Shown here one piece after another: positions 56,591 to 64,000 of a stretch of DNA of 64,000 nucleotides. The notes under the pieces were generated by a model. That model did no database searches, was not told the DNA's origin, and was given only the letters and a program-made list of their open reading frames with translations. The stretch is from Sphingomonas panni (lineage in GTDB: Bacteria; Pseudomonadota; Alphaproteobacteria; Sphingomonadales; Sphingomonadaceae). The first letter of the stretch is position 1. Every line of letters starts with the position of its first letter. A program made the position numbers and the translations under genes. The stretch is from assembly GCF_022664435.1 (NCBI RefSeq), contig NZ_JAKREU010000006.1, positions 62,001-126,000 on the forward strand, given 5' to 3'.

Positions 56591-56626
56591 TTCGCGTCAA
56601 TTGCGGTGCCGTCGATATGACGCGAA
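56591..56626 (+). promoter_or_regulatory. Second inverted repeat in the beta-lactamase leader
   Basis: TTCGCGTCA, 18-base spacer, TGACGCGAA, perfect 9-base arms ending 3 bases before the start codon. As RNA it forms a stem that includes the GCGAAGGG ribosome-site region; as DNA it could be a second regulator site. Confidence 0.5.
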
Positions 56627-56629
56627 GGG

Positions 56630-57505
56630 ATGGCGGATATGGGATATCGCGGATTTTTCAGGGGATGGCTGGCGCTGGGAGCGGTGCTGGCCAGCGGGCC
56701 GGCATTGGCCGCCGATCCGCCGGAATGGACGATGCCGACCGAACCGTTCCGCATCGCCGACAATCTCTATTATGTCGGGACGAAGGGGCTGGCAGCCTAT
56801 CTGATCGTGTCGCGCGACGGCGCGATCCTGATTGACGGGCCGATGGAGCGCAATGTGGCGCTGATCGAACGCAATATCCGGCGGGTCGGCGTGCCGCTGC
56901 ATCGCGTCCGGCTGATCGTCAGCAACCACGCCCATGACGACCATGTTGGCGGCATCGCCGGGATCAGGCGCGATACCGGCGCGCGCTTCCTAGCCAGCGC
57001 GGCGGACCGCCCGGCGCTGGAGCGCGGCATCCCGCAGAGCGACGTCGATTACGGCGTGCGGCGCTTTCCGGCGGTGAAGGTCGACAAGGTGATCGGCGAT
57101 GGCGAGGTGGTACGGTTGGGCGAGGTGGCCCTTACCGCACATCTGACCCCCGGCCATACGCCGGGCTGCACCAGCTGGTCGATGGTCGCGCGCGACGTGG
57201 GCAGGCTGCGCCGGGTCTTCTTTCCGTGCAGCATCACCGTGGCCGGCAACCGGCTGTTCGGCAATCGCGGCTATCCGGGAATCGTCGCCGATTTCCGCCG
57301 GACTTTCGCCAAACTGGCGACGATGCACGCCGATATCGTCCTGCCCGGCCATCCGGAGAGCGCGGACGTGATCGAACGCGGCGCGCGCCGCCACGCGGGG
57401 CAGGCCGATGCCTTTGTCGCTCCGGGCCTGCTGCCCCGCATGGTCACGGAGCAGCGCGCGGCGTTCGAGGCGGAGGTTGCGAAGGCGCGGCGCAAGGCGG
57501 GGTAG
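56630..57505 (+). CDS. Subclass B3 metallo-beta-lactamase
   Basis: Periplasmic zinc enzyme expected to hydrolyse beta-lactams. 291 residues; signal peptide MADMGYRGFFRGWLALGAVL, cleavage near ALA-ADPP. Zinc ligands fit class B: NHAHDDHVGG (His100, His102, Asp104, His105), TPGHTPGCTSW (His176) and LPGHPE (His241). The B3 features are the Ser in CSITVAGNRL, where B1 enzymes have Cys, and the following GNRGYPGIVADFRRTFA region, close in pattern to L1-type enzymes. An internal ATG at 56639 is an alternative start. Controlled by the divergent AmpR-like gene by inference. Confidence 0.88.
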   Translation: MADMGYRGFFRGWLALGAVLASGPALAADPPEWTMPTEPFRIADNLYYVGTKGLAAYLIVSRDGAILIDGPMERNVALIERNIRRVGVPLHRVRLIVSNHAHDDHVGGIAGIRRDTGARFLASAADRPALERGIPQSDVDYGVRRFPAVKVDKVIGDGEVVRLGEVALTAHLTPGHTPGCTSWSMVARDVGRLRRVFFPCSITVAGNRLFGNRGYPGIVADFRRTFAKLATMHADIVLPGHPESADVIERGARRHAGQADAFVAPGLLPRMVTEQRAAFEAEVAKARRKAG

Positions 57506-57556
57506 GGCCGATCGACATTCACCTCCCTCGACGCGGGACGACTATGCTATCCCTGT

Positions 57557-57652
57557 CGTCACTCCCGCGTAGGCGGGAGTCCATAGGCGCCAGCGTCGCG
57601 AAACCGGCCGAAACGTCGGCGGTTATGAATTCCCGCCTGCACGGGAAGGACG
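57557..57652. repeat. Two-armed palindromic repeat (GTCACTCCCGC family)
   Basis: Left arm 57557-57585 (CGTCACTCCCGCGTAGGCGG ...) and right arm 57624-57652 (... CGGGAAGGACG) pair over 29 positions with few mismatches; each has its own TCCCGC/GCGGGA hairpin. It lies in the 289-base gap ahead of the DUF454 gene. Confidence 0.75.
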
Positions 57653-57794
57653 AAAATGCACGACCGTCGCCGAATGTCGATCGGTCCTGTGATTCGTCGA
57701 CCCGCCGGCCGTGGTCGTCATACCGGAGCAGGTCCGGGGCGGCTGCGCGCGTTCGAACTATCGCCACCCCGTCGTCCGCGATAGGGTGGCGGCG

Positions 57795-58196
57795 ATGTCG
57801 TCCACCCCGCCTCCGTCCCAGCGCAGCCGCGTTTCGCGCTGGGGCTGGATCGCGCTCGGCTGGCTGTGCGTGGCATTGGGATTCATCGGCGCGTTGCTCC
57901 CGATCATGCCGACGACGATCTTCCTGATCCTCGCCGCCGGCTGCTTCGCGCGGGGATCGCCCCGGCTGGAGCGGTGGCTGCTCGACCATCCCCGTTTCGG
58001 GCCGACGCTGCGGGCGTGGCGTCGCGACGGGGCGATCGGGCGGCGGGCAAAGGTGATGGCGTGCAGCGGGATCGCCGGCGGCTATGCCCTGTTCCTCCTC
58101 GGCGCGCGGCCGGGCGTCGCCCTCGCGCTGGCGGTGGGCGCGTTGATGGCGGGCTGTGCCGCCTATGTCGTGACCCGGCCCGCCCCGACCGGCTGA
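57795..58196 (+). CDS. DUF454 (YbaN-like) membrane protein
   Basis: 133 residues with a strong DUF454 pattern: [60 protein letters not shown]. Three or four membrane helices (about 17-37, 40-60, 90-107, 110-126). Function of the family is unknown. The ATG at 57795 lies at a CGCCACCC / GGGTGGCG hairpin that covers its ribosome site. Its 3' end overlaps the converging histidine kinase by 34 bases. Confidence 0.85.
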   Translation: MSSTPPPSQRSRVSRWGWIALGWLCVALGFIGALLPIMPTTIFLILAAGCFARGSPRLERWLLDHPRFGPTLRAWRRDGAIGRRAKVMACSGIAGGYALFLLGARPGVALALAVGALMAGCAAYVVTRPAPTG

Positions 58197-60744
58197 CCCG
58201 GATCGAACGTCAGCACCGGCGCGGTCAGCGCGGTCAGGCAGAGCTCCAGTTCGGCATTGCGGAACGGCTTGGTCAGGCGCGGGATATCGGCATCGATCCC
58301 GCTTTCGTCGGCATAGCCCGACACGATCAGCACCGGCAGCGCCGGATGGCTGTGCTTCAGACGGCGGGCAAGATCCGCCCCGCTCATGCCCGGCATCAGG
58401 TGATCGGTAATCAGCACGTCGGGGACCAGCCCGTTATCGATCAGGCGCAGCGCTTCCTCGGCGGACGCGGCCTCGACCACGTTGTAGCTCAGATCGGCGA
58501 GCATATGCGCGGTGCTCATCCGTACCAGATCCTCGTCGTCGATCAGCAGTGCAGTGCCGAGCCGGGTCGGAAAGGGCGATTGTTCCGCCGGTCGTTCCTC
58601 GCCGGACGGGGTGACCATGCTGACCGGCAGCCAGAGCGAGATGGTGGTGCCCCGCCCCGGCGCGCTGTCGATGGTCAGTCCACCGCCCAGCTGCGCGGTC
58701 AAACCATGGACCATCGACAGGCCGAGACCGGTGCCTTTCCCGACGCCCTTGGTCGAGAAGAACGGCTCGATCGCACGCTGCAGCGTATCTTCGTCCATGC
58801 CGCAACCGGTGTCGCCGACGCTCAGGCATATATAATGGCCTTGCGCCAGCCCGGCGACCTCGCCCGCCTGTACGCTGCGTCGACAAGCGCCGATGGTCAG
58901 CGTGCCACCATCCGCCATCGCATCGCGCGCATTCACCGCCAGGTTCAACAGCGCCATTTCCAGCTGGTTGAGATCGGCATGGGCGGGCGGCAGCTCGTCC
59001 AGCTCGACCGCGACCGTGATGGTCGGGCCGATCGTCGATTCGATCAGCCCGGTCATGCTGTCGATCACCTTCGCGACATCGACCCCGGTCGGTTGCAGCG
59101 GCTGGCGACGGGCAAAGGCCAGCAGGCGGTGTACCAGCATCTTCGCCCGTTCGGCCGATTGCAGCGCACCCTCGATCAATCGACGTTCGCGGTCGGTGCC
59201 GACGCCCTTGCGCACCAGCATGTCGAGCGACCCGATGATCGGCGTCAGCAGATTGTTGAAATCATGCGCGACCCCGCCGGTCAGGCTGCCCATCGCCTCC
59301 ATCTTCTGGCTCTGGCGCAGCGCTTCGCGCGCGACCTCCAGATCGGCCTCGCGCGCCTTGGCCTCGGTCAGGTCGCGGCCGACCGCCACGAAATTCAGCC
59401 CGTCCGCCTCGGGAGCCACGGTCCATTCGATATGCTTCCATCCGCCGGTGCGGGTCGCGATGCGGTTCTCGAACCGGGTCGGGCGGCGGGTCTGCGCCAT
59501 CTGCGCGATCGCCGCCGAGGTATGCGGCTCGTCGTCGGGATGCATGAAGCCGACATGCCGCGAGAGAGCAGTTCGGCCTCACTCCACCCCAGCACCCGCG
59601 ACCAGGCCGGGCTGGCCGCCGAGATCATGCCGTCATAGCCGGCGCGGGCCAGCATGTCCTGCGACAGGTTCCACAGCCGGTCGCGCTCGGCCGAACGGAC
59701 CGCGACCTGTTCCTCCAGCGTTTCGTTCAACTGGCGCAGTTCTTCCTCGGCACGGGCGCGCTCGACTGCGCTCTTCACCCGTTCGCCGACCTCCTGCACC
59801 AGGCTTTCCTCGGCCGAGGTCCATGCGCGGGGCGTCGCCGACTGTACGGCCAGCACGCCGACACGTTCGGTCTTGTCGAACAGCAGTACGTCGATGAACG
59901 CGCCGACCCGCCGCTCCGCCAGGCCTTCGCGCGCGCTGATGCTCAGCTGCGCGTTGCCGGGCACGTCGGGCATGACGATCGGCACGCCGGAGCGATAGGC
60001 ATCGAGCAGGCCGGTACCGAACGGGGCCAGCGAATGCGCGCCGGTCAGCGACTGCACGCCGTCGCAATAGTCGTAGTCGACGGTCATCAGCAATTCGCTG
60101 CTGATTTCGGCGTAGAAGGCGCGGTTCGCGTTCAGCCACCGGCCCAGCCGATCGGCGGCGACCTGCATGATCTCGCTGCGCGTGCCCAGCGGCCGCAACG
60201 CATCGGCGAGCGACAGCAGGAACTGGGTCCGTCGCGCGTTGGTCACCCGGTCGGTCGTCTCCGCCAGGATGCAGATGACGCCCGCCGGCTCGCCCGCTTC
60301 GTCGAGGACCGGCGAATAGTCGAGGTCCATCCACACCTGTTCCGGCCGGCCATATCGGTCGAGCGTAAGCTCCTGATCCTGATAGCGCAGCGTGCCGCCG
60401 GCCAGCCCGACCCGCATCACATGGTCGTTGAACTCGGCCACTTCGGGCCAGCCCTCGCGGACCTTCGACCCCAGCAATTGCGGATGCCGTCCGCCGGCAA
60501 AGGCCGAATAGGCGTCGTTGTACAGCATGACGCCGTCGACACCCCACAGCATCACCATCGGCACCGGCGACCGCAGCAACAATGCGGTGGCGGTCTTCAG
60601 GCTTTGCGGCCAGCCGGCGATCGGGCCAAGCGGCGTGCCGCCCCAGTCGAGATCGGCAATCAGCGCCGCGCAATCGCCCCCGCCGGCGAGGAAGGCATAG
60701 TCCCTCGGATCCCGTTGACATTCGACAAGGCGTAGGTCCGACAT
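58163..60744 (-). pseudogene. Hybrid sensor histidine kinase broken by a frameshift
   Basis: One kinase gene now in two frames. Part 1 (60744 down to about 59565, 393 codons) has a PAS-like region, a GAF domain (RSEIMQVAADRLGRWLNANR onward) and the start of a second PAS (MISAASPAWSRVLGWSEAEL). Part 2 (to 58163) continues the same PAS (HVGFMHPDDEPHTS), then HisKA (GGVAHDFNNLLTP), HATPase (NLAVNARDAM, GTGLGLSMVHGL) and a receiver domain with phosphoacceptor Asp in LITDHLMPGMSG. Removing one GA unit from the run GAGAGAG at 59562-59568 (plus strand) restores LLSRHVGFMHPDD and makes the whole gene 860 codons exactly. The bases could be a sequencing error. Confidence 0.85.
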
Positions 60745-61068
60745 GGATGGCGATATATCCTGCAACGACGCGGTTCGGGATCGACCGGACCCTGCCGGCT
60801 TTCCATGGATGCGCGGTGGCATGATAACGCAAACGACCTTTCGAATAAACTATGCCAAACGGACAACGCGGGAAGCGCAGGTTCGGGCCCCTGTCGTTCT
60901 GCGAAGCGGTGTCTTTCGATGGGACGCCGGGCGGTTCGCGTCGTATCGCTACGGCAACGAAAATCCTGTCGTCGGCGTTTGCACCTCGAACTTATCCCGG
61001 GTTGAAAGCTTGTTATGGATCAAGTTTTACGGGTAATCGAAGCCTGATCTGTATGAATCGGAATATGC
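60745..61068. other. 324-base divergent gap with no recognised gene
   Basis: Lies between the broken kinase (minus) and the LOV gene (plus) and should hold both promoters. It is less GC-rich than its surroundings. No ORF I can support, no EcfG-type site and no clear -35/-10 pair was found. Confidence 0.4.
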
Positions 61069-61626
61069 GTGTCGTCTGACGTCCCTCGTCCCATTGTCGA
61101 ATATTTCGAGCAGTCGCGGGTCGCGCTCGCGCTCGCCGCTGCGGAGGGCGACAATCATCTGGTGCTGGTCAACACGCCCTTCAGCCGCCTGACCGGGTTC
61201 GAGCCGGAGGATGTGGTCGGGCGCAATTGCCGGCTGTTGCAACGCGACGCGGCCAATATCGAACCGCGCGCGCGCCTGCGCGAATTTCTTGCCCGGCCGA
61301 CGCAGCCCAATGTGCGGACGCCGATCGTCAATTTTCGCAAGGACGGGACGCCGTTCGTCAACCTGCTCTATATGTCGCGGCTGCGTTCGAACGAGGGGGA
61401 GACGCGCTACATCTTCGCTTCGCAGTTCGACGTCAGCCGCTCGTAGCCCGAATTGCTGGCGGAATATGACGAACAGCTCGCCGCCACGCTCGGTCGGCTG
61501 GCACCGATCGCCGGGGATGCCGGCATCGTCGTCGAGGGTACGCTGCTGACCATCGCCAACAGTGCCGCGATCGTGGCACAGGCAAAGATGATGCTGGCCG
61601 GTCTCGAGTCCACCCCCGATGCATGA
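61069..61626 (+). pseudogene. LOV photosensor protein truncated by an amber codon
   Basis: Blue-light sensor. Reading from GTG 61069 gives 125 residues of a LOV-type PAS domain: FSRLTGFEPEDVVGRNCRLL with the photoactive Cys in GRNCRLLQ, FRKDGTPFVNLL, and FASQFDVS with the flavin-contacting Gln. Then TAG at 61444-61446 stops it. The same frame stays open for 59 more codons (PELLAEYDEQLAATLGRLAP ...) and ends TGA at 61624-61626, overlapping the next gene's ATG. A single C-to-T change of CAG would produce the stop. The LOV core could still fold; the C-terminal output helix region would be lost. Start codon uncertain. Confidence 0.8.
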
Positions 61627-64000
61627 CGCCGCCCGGCAGGGCGATACTCTCCCCGCAGTCTCGGCGCGGGTGCCGGTCGTCGGCATCGGCGCATCGGCCG
61701 GCGGGCTGGAGGCATTGCGCGAGATGCTGGCCCCCGCCCGGCGTCCCACGGGCCTTGCCTTCGTCATCGTCCAGCATCTCGATCCGAACCATGAGAGCAT
61801 GTTGGCGCAGCTGCTCGACCGCAACACGTCGCTCGCGGTGCTGCAAAGCTCGGGCGGGGAGCGGATCGAGGCCGATACCGTCTATATCATCCCGCCGGGG
61901 CGCGGCCTCGCCATCCATGACGGCGTGCTGGAACTGACGGATTTCCAGCAGCCGCGCGGGCTTCGCCGGCCGATCGACGATTTCTTCCTGTCGCTGGCGG
62001 GCGACCAGCAGGCGAACGCCGCCTGCGTCATCCTGTCGGGCACCGGTGCCGACGGCACCACCGGCCTGCGCGCGATCAAGGAAAATGGCGGCGTCTGCGT
62101 CGTGCAGCAGCCCGAAAGCGCCCGCTATGACGGGATGCCGCTGTCGGCGGTGGGCACCGGCATGATCGATTTCGTCAAGCCGCCGGGCGAAATCCTGCAA
62201 TGTCTGCAGGCCTTCTTCGAGCGGCGCGGCTCCGAACCGCTCGAACCCGAAGCCAATGTCGTCGCCGACCATGTCGACGAAATGTGCCGCGTGCTGCGCA
62301 CCGCCATCGGTCACGACTTTTCGGGATATAAGCGCTCGACGCTGGTGCGCCGCGTCGAACGGCGGATGCATGTGCTGGGCATCGATACCGGCCGCGCCTA
62401 TCTCGCGCGTATTCGCAGCGATGCGGCGGAGTGCGAGGCGCTGTTCCGCGACCTGCTCATCAACGTCACGCGCTTCTTCCGCGACGCCGACGCGTTCGAG
62501 ACGCTCAGGACGCAGGTGGTCGAACCGCTGATGGCGGACCGGCAGGCGGACGAGGATATCCGCGTCTGGGTGCCCGGCTGTTCCAGCGGCGAGGAAGCCT
62601 ATACCATCGCGATGCTGTTCGCGGAGGCGGCGCGCAAGTCGGGATCGCCGCTGGCGGTGCAGATTTTCGCGACCGATATCGACGAACAGATGCTGTCGAT
62701 CGCGCGCGAGGGCAGCTATCCCGCCGCCGCGATGGCCGATGTGCCGGTGGAACTGCGCGAACGCTATACCGTGCCCCATGCGGAACGGTTCACCATCGCC
62801 GCACCGATCCGCGACATGATCCGCTTTTCCAGCCACAGCCTGGTCAAGGATCCGCCCTTTTCGCGGATCGACCTGGTGTCGTGCCGCAACCTGCTGATCT
62901 ATTTCGACGACCGGCTGCAACAGGCGGTCCTGCCGCTGTTGCATTATGCACTGCGTCCCGGCGGCTATCTCTTCCTCGGCCCGTCGGAAAGCGTCGGGCG
63001 GTTCGAGCACCTGTTTCAGCCGGTCGACCAGCAGGCCCGGTTGTTCGAACGCGGCCCGGGCGCGCCCAGCTACCCGATCGATCTGCCCGGCAGCCAGCGT
63101 CAGCCGATCCCGCGGCGCGAACGCGACACGCGCGGCGATACCGCGTCGCTTGGCAGCGAGGCGCTGGCGACGCGGCGTGTCGTCGAACGCTATGCGCCGC
63201 CCAGTCTGATCGTCGATCAGGACGGCGGGATCATCTCCGCCTATGGCAAGCTCAGCCGCTATTTCGAATTTCCGGTGACCCGTACCGGCGGCAGCAGCGC
63301 GGTGAACCTCGCCCGGCCGGGCCTGCGCAATGTCATCGGCCCGCTGCTGCGACAGGCGCGCGACGAACGCCGCCGGGTGATCGCCCGGGACGTCGCGGTC
63401 GAAACCGATTACGGGACGCAGCCGGTCGAGGTGATCTGCGATCCGCTGGGCGACGGCACCTTGCTGTTCGTCTTCCGCGATACCGGGCCGTTCGTCCCGT
63501 CCGATCAGGGCGAGTTGCAGGACCTGGAGCCGAGCGACGATCATCTGGAGGCGCTGGAGGACGAACTGCGCCTGACCCGCCACCGGCTGCGCTCGGCGAT
63601 CGAGGAGCTGGAAACGGCGAACGAGGAGTTGAAGAGCTCCAACGAAGAAATGATGTCGATGAACGAGGAGCTTCAATCGACCAACGAGGAATTGTCGACC
63701 GTCAATGACGAATTGAAGAGCAAGGTCGACCAGCTGACCGTCGCCAATTCCGACCTGCGCAATTTCTATGAATCGACCGAACTGGCGGTCGTCGTGCTCG
63801 ACGCCGACCTGAAGGTGCGCAGCTACACCGATGCCGCCACGCGCATCTTTCCGTTGAAGCCGACCGATCGTGGTCGTCCGCTGACCGATGTCGCCAACCG
63901 GTTGCAGGATGCCGCGCATCTCGACGACGCACGGACCGTCGCCGCCGGTGGCGCGCCGGTCCAGCGCCGGGTGCATACCAGCGACGGCGAGCATATCTTT
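61619..64000 (+). CDS. CheB-CheR-PAS fusion, 3' end cut by window edge
   Basis: Chemotaxis-type fusion of methylesterase and methyltransferase with PAS domains, 794 codons present. CheB domain about 18-200: Ser26 in VVGIGASAGGLEAL, His in VQHLDP, Asp in GTGADGTTGL. CheR domain about 225-480: YKRSTLVRRVERRM, NVTRFFRDADAFE, SAM motif VPGCSSGEEAYTIAM, and VSCRNLLIYFDD. A PAS (about 505-640), a long coiled coil (ELETANEELKSSNEEMMSMN, about 660-710) and a second PAS (FYESTELAVVVLDAD) follow. A C-terminal kinase domain is usual in this family but lies beyond the edge. The ATG at 61619 overlaps the upstream stop. Confidence 0.93.
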   Translation, partial: MHDAARQGDTLPAVSARVPVVGIGASAGGLEALREMLAPARRPTGLAFVIVQHLDPNHESMLAQLLDRNTSLAVLQSSGGERIEADTVYIIPPGRGLAIHDGVLELTDFQQPRGLRRPIDDFFLSLAGDQQANAACVILSGTGADGTTGLRAIKENGGVCVVQQPESARYDGMPLSAVGTGMIDFVKPPGEILQCLQAFFERRGSEPLEPEANVVADHVDEMCRVLRTAIGHDFSGYKRSTLVRRVERRMHVLGIDTGRAYLARIRSDAAECEALFRDLLINVTRFFRDADAFETLRTQVVEPLMADRQADEDIRVWVPGCSSGEEAYTIAMLFAEAARKSGSPLAVQIFATDIDEQMLSIAREGSYPAAAMADVPVELRERYTVPHAERFTIAAPIRDMIRFSSHSLVKDPPFSRIDLVSCRNLLIYFDDRLQQAVLPLLHYALRPGGYLFLGPSESVGRFEHLFQPVDQQARLFERGPGAPSYPIDLPGSQRQPIPRRERDTRGDTASLGSEALATRRVVERYAPPSLIVDQDGGIISAYGKLSRYFEFPVTRTGGSSAVNLARPGLRNVIGPLLRQARDERRRVIARDVAVETDYGTQPVEVICDPLGDGTLLFVFRDTGPFVPSDQGELQDLEPSDDHLEALEDELRLTRHRLRSAIEELETANEELKSSNEEMMSMNEELQSTNEELSTVNDELKSKVDQLTVANSDLRNFYESTELAVVVLDADLKVRSYTDAATRIFPLKPTDRGRPLTDVANRLQDAAHLDDARTVAAGGAPVQRRVHTSDGEHIF

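Noticed and set aside
61444..61446. Amber codon in the LOV gene as programmed read-through or pyrrolysine
   Set aside because: No sign of pyrrolysine machinery or a known read-through context; a simple CAG-to-TAG change explains it.
61433..63994. 853-codon open frame on the minus strand opposite the CheB-CheR gene
   Set aside because: High GC gives long antisense frames; the plus-strand frame has all CheB and CheR motifs and the antisense product has none.

Overview
The window is a contiguous piece of a GC-rich alphaproteobacterial chromosome, most probably a sphingomonad (Sphingomonas or a close relative). Pointers are the alphaproteobacterial alpha operon with rpsD missing (rpsM-rpsK-rpoA-rplQ), the DUF1013 and DUF1192 genes, a match to the general-stress (EcfG-type) promoter consensus, and several families of palindromic intergenic repeats. 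No tRNA, rRNA, CRISPR array, insertion sequence or phage gene was recognised.

Layout. 1-3400: Holliday-junction genes ruvC (cut by the window edge), ruvA and ruvB, with an unknown secreted-looking protein between ruvA and ruvB and a small ExbD/TolR-like protein after ruvB. 3442-7999: the complete ybgC-tolQ-tolR-tolA-tolB-pal envelope operon. 8043-17334: mixed housekeeping genes (GGDEF protein, clpA, DUF1192, quinone oxidoreductase, DUF1013 regulator, dienelactone hydrolase, GST, cyclophilin, GFA and MAPEG proteins) and a small lipoprotein behind a stress-type promoter. 17593-37876: the str-S10-spc-alpha supercluster, 31 genes from rpsL to rplQ including fusA, tuf, secY, adk and rpoA, all on the plus strand. 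Nearly every longer spacer holds a terminator-like hairpin and four hold or adjoin dispersed palindromic repeats, so the cluster is probably several transcription units or is attenuated internally. 38043-46792: a secreted prolyl oligopeptidase, guaA, an EF-hand / response regulator / histidine kinase operon, a second GST and a secreted SGNH hydrolase. 46983-54454: an antitoxin-like/PAS fusion, an orphan TadE/TadG pair, and a four-gene SGNH-SGNH-MBOAT-small membrane protein set that looks like an O-acetylation system for a cell-surface polymer. 54708-64000: a SleB-type cell-wall hydrolase, a divergent ampR-like regulator and subclass B3 metallo-beta-lactamase pair, a DUF454 protein, a hybrid histidine kinase broken by a frameshift, a LOV photosensor cut by an amber codon, and a CheB-CheR-PAS fusion that runs off the window end.

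Points most worth a second look: the ampR/B3 beta-lactamase pair with a perfect inverted repeat between the genes; the two independent lesions in adjacent sensory genes (about 59565 and 61444), each repairable by one small change; the SGNH/MBOAT cluster; the Phd-like/PAS fusion; and the hairpin-punctuated ribosomal protein cluster with a structured 324-base gap between rpsJ and rplC.
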